The notes under the pieces were generated by a model. The model did no database searches. It was given only the letters and a program-made list of their open reading frames with translations, and was not told the DNA's origin. Below, in pieces: positions 5,564 through 9,636 of a stretch of 9,636 nucleotides of DNA. A program made the translations under genes and the position numbers. Source of the stretch: Pseudomonadota bacterium (GTDB taxonomy: Bacteria > Pseudomonadota > Alphaproteobacteria > Rhizobiales > Rhizobiaceae); assembly GCA_023428515.1 (NCBI GenBank), contig JAEYXI010000584.1, positions 1 through 9,636 of the forward strand, written 5' to 3'. The stretch's first letter is position 1. Each line of letters opens with the position of its first letter.

Positions 5564-6247
5564 TCACGCGGCCTGAAGTGATGACTTGCGTTCGAAGATT
5601 TCCTTGACCTTGTCGGCAATCGCCTTGCCGAGGTCGTGATTGTTCTGGGCGGTGAAGTGAATGCCGTCGCAGCCGTCAGTGGTTATGAAGTCACTGGAGT
5701 TGAGGAAGTCCACCTTCGCGAAATCGGCCATGGCCTGATATTGCTGTCCAAGCTGGGCCGACTTTTCATGGCCACCGCCGAACATGCCCTGGAAGAATGG
5801 ATGCGGCATGGGCGTCAGCGGCGGCGGGGCGACGACAAGGCATTTCGGCGCCGGATAAGGCGTGCCGATGCCTCCGCCGCCTGTCAGAACCTGCCCCACC
5901 AGCTTCGACATGCCATAGGCGATGTCATAGGGTGTGCGGTTGAAGTACGGCTTGGTGTCATTGGTGCCCAGCATGATGATGACAAGGTCGAGCGGCAGGT
6001 GGCTCGCGATCGCCGAGGGCAGATAGGCGCTGCCGTTGAGGCGGGCGTCGTTGGGATCGTCGGCGCTGGTGGTGCGGGCGCTGAGCCCTTCCTCGATGAT
6101 CTGGTAGCCGTCGCCGAGATGCGAGGCCATCACGCCCGTCCAGCGATCCTCGTAAGGATAGCGGTGGGTCGGCGAGCCTTCGATGACGGGGATCCAGCCC
6201 CAGGTCAGCGAGTCGCCAAAACACAGGATGGATTTCTTTCCGGTCAT
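5564..6247 (-). CDS. SGNH/GDSL-family esterase, MsAcT-like acyltransferase/arylesterase
   Basis: This is a 227-aa hydrolase without a signal peptide, so probably cytoplasmic. The start is ATG 6247, because AGGAG (6258-6254) is 6 bases upstream. The ATG at 6253 touches that site. Catalytic blocks: GDSLTWGW with nucleophile S13, EEGLSARTT with oxyanion glycine G54, MLGTNDTKPYF with N96, and DGCDGIHFT with D194 and H197 completing the triad. From memory, the sequence closely follows the octameric Mycobacterium smegmatis acyltransferase MsAcT through most of its length: FGDSLTWGW, IIEEGLSARTT, LPLDLVIIMLGTNDTK, a YPAPK stretch, PPPL.PMPHP and DGIHFT. That enzyme hydrolyses aryl and alkyl esters and transfers acyl groups to alcohols or peroxide. 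The gene begins 29 bases after the second sugar permease on the same strand and is the last gene of that operon. Removal of acyl groups from an imported sugar is plausible but is an inference. Confidence 0.94.
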   Translation of the reverse strand: MTGKKSILCFGDSLTWGWIPVIEGSPTHRYPYEDRWTGVMASHLGDGYQIIEEGLSARTTSADDPNDARLNGSAYLPSAIASHLPLDLVIIMLGTNDTKPYFNRTPYDIAYGMSKLVGQVLTGGGGIGTPYPAPKCLVVAPPPLTPMPHPFFQGMFGGGHEKSAQLGQQYQAMADFAKVDFLNSSDFITTDGCDGIHFTAQNNHDLGKAIADKVKEIFERKSSLQAA

Positions 6248-6253
6248 CGACAT

Positions 6254-6258
6254 CTCCT
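6254..6258 (-). promoter_or_regulatory. Ribosome binding site of the SGNH hydrolase gene
   Basis: AGGAG on the minus strand lies 6 bases before ATG 6247 and directly abuts the alternative ATG at 6253. It therefore selects 6247. Confidence 0.7.
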
Positions 6259-6276
6259 CTGCACAGTGCGTTTTGC

Positions 6277-7233
6277 TCAATTGGCTTTTGCCGTCGTCAC
6301 GCCGTAGAAAATCGCGGCGAGCAGGATGATCAGCCCCTGCGCGATCAGCTTTCCGGGTTCGCCGATCCCGAAGATGGTCATCACCACGAAGAGCAGCGCG
6401 AAAGACAGGACGCCGAAGAAAGGCCCCCATACGCCGCCCTCGCCGCGTCCGAAGACAACGCCGCCCAGAATGGTCGCCGCGACAGCGAGGATCGGAAGGT
6501 CGAGACCGACGCGCACGCTGCCCACCGCGATCGACGCCGTCTGAACAAGCGCCGCGATGCCGGCGAAGAAGCCGGCGATCGTATGCGCCACGATCACCGT
6601 GCGTTCAACCGGAACGCCGGCGAAGTGCGCGGCCGTCGCGCTCTCGCCGACGGAGGTCACGTAGCGGCCGAACACGGTCCTCGACAGGAAGGCGGCCATC
6701 GCAAGGGTCAGCGCGAACCAGAAGATCACTGGCGCGGGCAAGGACCCAAGCTTCATGTTGTAGATGTCGTTGAACATCTTCGGCACGTCGCCGGGCGGCT
6801 TTCCGCTCGACAGGAATTGCACGACGCCGACGAGGATGATGCTGATGGCAAGGGTGGTGATGACGGCCGACACCCGCCGCTTGCCTATCATCAGGCCGTT
6901 GAACAGGCCGATCAGCGTGCCGGTCGCGAGCGCGAGCACGATGAAAAAGGTGAGCGATGCCCCGGGGAACAGGTTAGAGGATATGAAGTAGTTTATAAGC
7001 AGGATGACGCCGCCGGCCGAAAGGTCGATGCTCTTGACCCGCATGACCAGAAGCTGCCCGAGCACAAGCACGCCCAGCGGCGCAACCTGCCGTATGAAGA
7101 TGCCCATCACATTGACATTGAGCATGTTGGGTCTTGCGACCCAGAGCACGATCAGCAGCGCGGCGAACACGTAGTAGGCCGGGGGAACCCTGGCGATGCG
7201 CTGCGCGAACGAGGTGTTGAGCAGGGCGGCCAT
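6277..7233 (-). CDS. Ribose-type (CUT2) sugar ABC transporter permease, second copy
   Basis: This 318-aa RbsC-like inner-membrane protein has many hydrophobic segments (roughly residues 21-34, 51-66, 73-88, 94-113, 122-142, 167-184, 212-233, 246-262, 270-289 and 296-311). Family marks are KSIDLSAGGVILL (67-79), a variant of the usual IDLSVG motif; NVMGIFIRQVAPLGVLVLGQ early on; FGRYVTSVGESATAAHFAGVPV (188-209), the cytoplasmic loop expected to contact the ATPase; and LDLPILAVAATILGGVVFGRGEGGVWG near the end. ATG 7233 lies 2 bases after the stop of the first permease gene, so translation is probably coupled. The frame is open for another 304 codons upstream through the first permease gene, but that is out-of-frame noise. 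With the upstream permease it should form a heteromeric channel. The sugar is unknown. Confidence 0.95.
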   Translation of the reverse strand: MAALLNTSFAQRIARVPPAYYVFAALLIVLWVARPNMLNVNVMGIFIRQVAPLGVLVLGQLLVMRVKSIDLSAGGVILLINYFISSNLFPGASLTFFIVLALATGTLIGLFNGLMIGKRRVSAVITTLAISIILVGVVQFLSSGKPPGDVPKMFNDIYNMKLGSLPAPVIFWFALTLAMAAFLSRTVFGRYVTSVGESATAAHFAGVPVERTVIVAHTIAGFFAGIAALVQTASIAVGSVRVGLDLPILAVAATILGGVVFGRGEGGVWGPFFGVLSFALLFVVMTIFGIGEPGKLIAQGLIILLAAIFYGVTTAKAN

Positions 7234-7235
7234 CG

Positions 7236-8222
7236 CTAAAGCCCCATCTTCTTGCGCGATTGCAGACCCACCACGAGGAGCAGGATGCCGCCCTTGATCG
7301 CCGTCTGGACGAACGGCGACACGTTGAGAAGATTCATGCCGTTGGAGAGCAACGCCAGCACCAGCGCCCCGATCACCGTGCCGTGGAGGCTGCCAATGCC
7401 GCCCGACAGTTGGGTGCCGCCGATGGCGACCGCGGTGATCGCGTCCAGTTCGAACAGCAGGCCGACATTCGGATCGCCCGACACGATACGGCCAGCGAGA
7501 AACACGCCCGCCAGCGCGGCAAAGCAGGAACAGGCGACATAGGCAAGCATGATGTTGCGCCTTACCGGCACGCCGAAGTTTCGCGCCGCATCCTCGGTTC
7601 CCGCGGCAATGCCGCCGCCGATCGCGAACAGATGGAGGCCGAAGCGCGATCCATGCAGCAGCTTCCAGGCCAGCAGGACGACTGCTATCCCCCAGAAGAC
7701 CGGCAGCGGAATCCCGAGAAAGGAACCTGCGACCGCAGTGATGACGGCATCGGGAACGGTGCCGCCGGACACCGGCCGCAGGATACGCGTGATGCCGAGC
7801 AGGATATACTGCATCGCCAGCGTCGCGATGATCGGATGAACGTTCAGCCGGGTGATCACGAAACCATTGATCGCGCCGACCAGCGCGGCCAGCACGAATA
7901 CGGCGGGAATGAGAATGTAACCCGGGCCGTCGAGCGCCAGCACCGCCGTTGTGAAGCTGATCACCGATCCGACCGACAGGTCGAGCCCGCCAACCACGAT
8001 CACGAACATCTGGCCGATGGCGGTGATGATCAGCGGCATCGCCTGCGCGACCAGATTGAACAGGTTTTCCGATGTCAGGAACTGGCCCGTGCGCAGCGTG
8101 AGAAACACGGCGATAACCAAGGCAAGCAGCAGAGGAAGGAACCACAGGCCCTGGCGGCTCTGGCTTCCCGTCAGCAGTCTCGAAAGCGAATGTCTCATCC
8201 TGTTCGTTCCCGCTTCCGGCAT
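7236..8222 (-). CDS. Ribose-type (CUT2) sugar ABC transporter permease, first copy
   Basis: This 328-aa RbsC-like permease is read from ATG 8222, whose A is the last base of the ATPase stop (TGATG). A GTG one codon earlier and ATG 8198 (MRHSLSRL) are alternatives. The latter has a weak GGGA about 9 bases upstream. Seen: a basic N-terminus, about eight to ten hydrophobic segments, the class motif VGGLDLSVGSVISF (77-90), the conserved loop NVHPIIATLAMQYILLGITR (127-146), the loop AARNFGVPVRRNIMLAY (212-228) expected to meet the ATPase, and a GSLHGTVIGALVLALLSNGMN stretch (277-297) typical of RbsC. The C-terminus ends in basic SRKKMGL, as in many relatives. It differs clearly in sequence from the second permease, so the pair is not a recent duplication. 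It sits between the ATPase and the second permease and transports the same unknown sugar. Confidence 0.95.
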   Translation of the reverse strand: MPEAGTNRMRHSLSRLLTGSQSRQGLWFLPLLLALVIAVFLTLRTGQFLTSENLFNLVAQAMPLIITAIGQMFVIVVGGLDLSVGSVISFTTAVLALDGPGYILIPAVFVLAALVGAINGFVITRLNVHPIIATLAMQYILLGITRILRPVSGGTVPDAVITAVAGSFLGIPLPVFWGIAVVLLAWKLLHGSRFGLHLFAIGGGIAAGTEDAARNFGVPVRRNIMLAYVACSCFAALAGVFLAGRIVSGDPNVGLLFELDAITAVAIGGTQLSGGIGSLHGTVIGALVLALLSNGMNLLNVSPFVQTAIKGGILLLVVGLQSRKKMGL

Positions 8223-9636
8223 CACGCGCTCAGCGCGGCATCGAGGATGCCGTGCTCGGTCGCCGACGCGGCCGGAAGCTCGGAAACCACGGTGTTGTCG
8301 TGGACGACGTAGATGCGGTCGCAGAGGCCGATCAGTTCCACCATCTCGCGGGAAAGGACGAGAACCGCTCCGCCGGCATTCGCGAAGTCACGCAGCAGCT
8401 TGTAGATCTCGGACTTGGCGCCGACATCGACGCCGCGCGTCGGCTCCTCGCCCAGGAGGATGTCGGGTTTCGCCGCAAGGTAGCGGCCGAGCAGCACCTT
8501 CTGCTGGTTGCCGCCGGACAGCGAGCTTGGGGAGACCGATGGGCTCGCGGCCTTGATGCGAAGGTCGCGCATCGTTTCGGCAACCGTCTGCCGATAGCTC
8601 TTTGCGATCGACAGCTCCCCTTGTCTGGAGTGCAGGCCGATCGCGATGTTGTGCGCGATCGAGAGCCCAAGGAGCAGTCCCTCCTCCTTGCGGTCCTCGG
8701 GAATGAACCCGACACCAGCTCTCTGCAGCCGCCGGATTCCGGCATCAGACGATACCGGCAGCGACAGCGAATTGCCCTTGATCGTCACCGTGCCGGCGAA
8801 GGGCTGGAACTGCCCGACGAGCGAGCGGATCAGTTTCTGCTGCCCTTGGCCCTCAAGCCCGGCCAGCGCAACGATCTCGCCCTTGGAAAGGCTGATGGAA
8901 AAGGGGGCCGTCGTCGCGCCGATCTTGAAATGCTTGATGTCGAGGACGACCTCGCCCGCCGCAGAGCTGCGCGGGGGAAAGAGGTCCTGCAGCTCGCGCC
9001 CAACCATCATTGCGATCAGCGACGCCGGGGTCATCTCGGACAGCGGCCTGGTGCCGATGAGCTTCCCGTCCTTGAGCACGGTGACGGTGTCGCAGATCTG
9101 GAAAATCTCCTCCATCCGATGCGAGATGTAGACGATCGCCTTTCCTTCATCGCGCAGGCGGCGGATATGTCCATTGAGGATTTCCACGTCAGCGGAGTTC
9201 AGGGCTGCCGTCGGCTCGTCCAGGATGAAGATCGAGGCGTCGGCCTTGATGCCGTGCGCGATCTCGACGAATTGTCTTTCGGCGATGGATAGTTCCGAAA
9301 CCAACATTTCCGGATCGAGGCTAAGCCCTAACTCGCCGAGCGCCTTGCTCGTCTCGCCATTCATCCTGGCGTAGTCGACGCGCCCCGACCTCGTGACCGG
9401 CTCGCGCCCGAGAAACATGTTCTCGGCGATGGTGAGGTTGGCAAGGAGCGACAGCTCCTGGAATACGGTCGATATTCCGAATTCGAGCGCTTCCCGGGGA
9501 TTGGCGAAAGCGACCCTGTGGCCGTTCTTGTAGATCTCTCCGCCATCCGGCTGATAAACGCCGGCCAGTATCTTCATCAGCGTCGACTTGCCGGCGCCGT
9601 TCTCGCCCATCAGCGCATGCACGGTGCCTCGCTTCA
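8222..9636 (-). CDS. RbsA-like sugar ABC transporter ATP-binding protein (two nucleotide-binding domains), N-terminus off the right edge
   Basis: 470 residues are visible. About 30 N-terminal residues are missing compared with the usual length of about 500. Positions count from the first complete codon. Domain 1 has Walker A GENGAGKST (10-18), a Q-loop in VFQELSLLANLTIAENMFLG (57-76), signature ELSIAERQ (114-121), Walker B FILDEP (136-141) and switch histidine H172 in YISHRMEE, so it should hydrolyse ATP. Domain 2 has the degenerate Walker A GLEGQGQQKL (259-268) usual in this family, FIPEDRKEEGLL (310-321) and signature LSGGNQQKVLLGR (372-384). At Walker B it reads LLGEEPTRGVDVGAK (393-407), where LLLDEP is expected. 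Serine replaces the switch histidine (LSREM), as in relatives. It overlaps the first permease gene by one base. The binding protein is expected beyond the right edge. Arabinose-, xylose- or ribose-type substrates cannot be told apart here. Confidence 0.95.
   Translation of the reverse strand, partial: KRGTVHALMGENGAGKSTLMKILAGVYQPDGGEIYKNGHRVAFANPREALEFGISTVFQELSLLANLTIAENMFLGREPVTRSGRVDYARMNGETSKALGELGLSLDPEMLVSELSIAERQFVEIAHGIKADASIFILDEPTAALNSADVEILNGHIRRLRDEGKAIVYISHRMEEIFQICDTVTVLKDGKLIGTRPLSEMTPASLIAMMVGRELQDLFPPRSSAAGEVVLDIKHFKIGATTAPFSISLSKGEIVALAGLEGQGQQKLIRSLVGQFQPFAGTVTIKGNSLSLPVSSDAGIRRLQRAGVGFIPEDRKEEGLLLGLSIAHNIAIGLHSRQGELSIAKSYRQTVAETMRDLRIKAASPSVSPSSLSGGNQQKVLLGRYLAAKPDILLGEEPTRGVDVGAKSEIYKLLRDFANAGGAVLVLSREMVELIGLCDRIYVVHDNTVVSELPAASATEHGILDAALSA

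Noticed and set aside
5636..6307. Plus-strand open frame of 223 codons antisense to the SGNH hydrolase
   Set aside because: The minus strand carries the full catalytic triad and MsAcT-like blocks. The plus-strand frame has no motif or ribosome binding site.
7234..8145. Upstream extension that would make a 622-residue second permease
   Set aside because: The extension runs out of frame through the first permease gene and is arginine- and histidine-rich. The real start is ATG 7233, 2 bases after the previous stop.
7260..9292. Large plus-strand open frames (7260-8312 and 8252-9292)
   Set aside because: They are antisense to permease and ATPase genes with clear family motifs. The hydrophilic composition is the mirror image of the sense codons, and no domain is recognisable.
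1..9636. Search by eye for CRISPR arrays, tRNA genes, insertion-sequence ends, toxin-antitoxin pairs, riboswitch-like leaders and phage genes
   Set aside because: No tandem repeat arrays, cloverleaf-like segments, transposase motifs or small paired ORFs are visible. Almost all of the sequence is taken up by nine ordinary metabolic and transport genes.

Overview
The window looks like chromosomal or megaplasmid DNA of an alphaproteobacterium, probably of the order Hyphomicrobiales (rhizobia and relatives). This rests on high GC content, tightly packed operons with 1-4 base overlaps, and two separate ABC uptake systems next to catabolic enzymes. No genus can be named from sequence alone. There are nine protein genes, all on intact reading frames. 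Two run off the window edges. I see no tRNA, rRNA, CRISPR array, insertion sequence or phage gene.

Left module (1-5401). It is built around a divergent promoter region of about 72 bp (3453-3524). Leftward, on the minus strand, lies an operon: SsuC/TauC-type permease (2703-3452), SsuB/TauB-type ATPase (1909-2706), Tat- or Sec-exported substrate-binding protein of the nitrate/sulfonate/taurine class (887-1891), and a GMC-family FAD oxidoreductase (1-884, C-terminus outside the window). Rightward is a GntR/HutC-type regulator with a UTRA ligand domain (3525-4271), translationally coupled to a mandelate-racemase-subgroup enolase-superfamily enzyme (4268-5401). The likely logic is that the regulator senses a small, probably acidic molecule. 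The ABC system imports it. The GMC flavoenzyme and the enolase-superfamily enzyme (dehydration or racemisation of an alpha-hydroxy or sugar acid) process it. The substrate is unknown, and the combination is the most interesting functional hypothesis here. An imperfect 24-bp palindrome in the intergenic region is the best operator candidate.

Middle (5402-5563). This is a 162-bp convergent gap holding a perfect 10-bp GC-rich inverted repeat that probably acts as a bidirectional transcription end.

Right module (5564-9636, minus strand, transcribed right to left). It is a ribose-type (CUT2) ABC importer: RbsA-like double-domain ATPase (N-terminus outside the window), two RbsC-like permeases, and a distal SGNH hydrolase strongly resembling the Mycobacterium smegmatis acyltransferase/perhydrolase MsAcT. 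The sugar-binding protein is not in the window and is presumably just beyond the right edge. The esterase in this operon suggests an acylated (for example O-acetylated) sugar or glycoside as imported substrate.

Other points worth a look are a perfect 24-bp palindrome inside the binding-protein gene (1667-1690) and an altered Walker B motif in the second ATPase domain of the RbsA-like protein.
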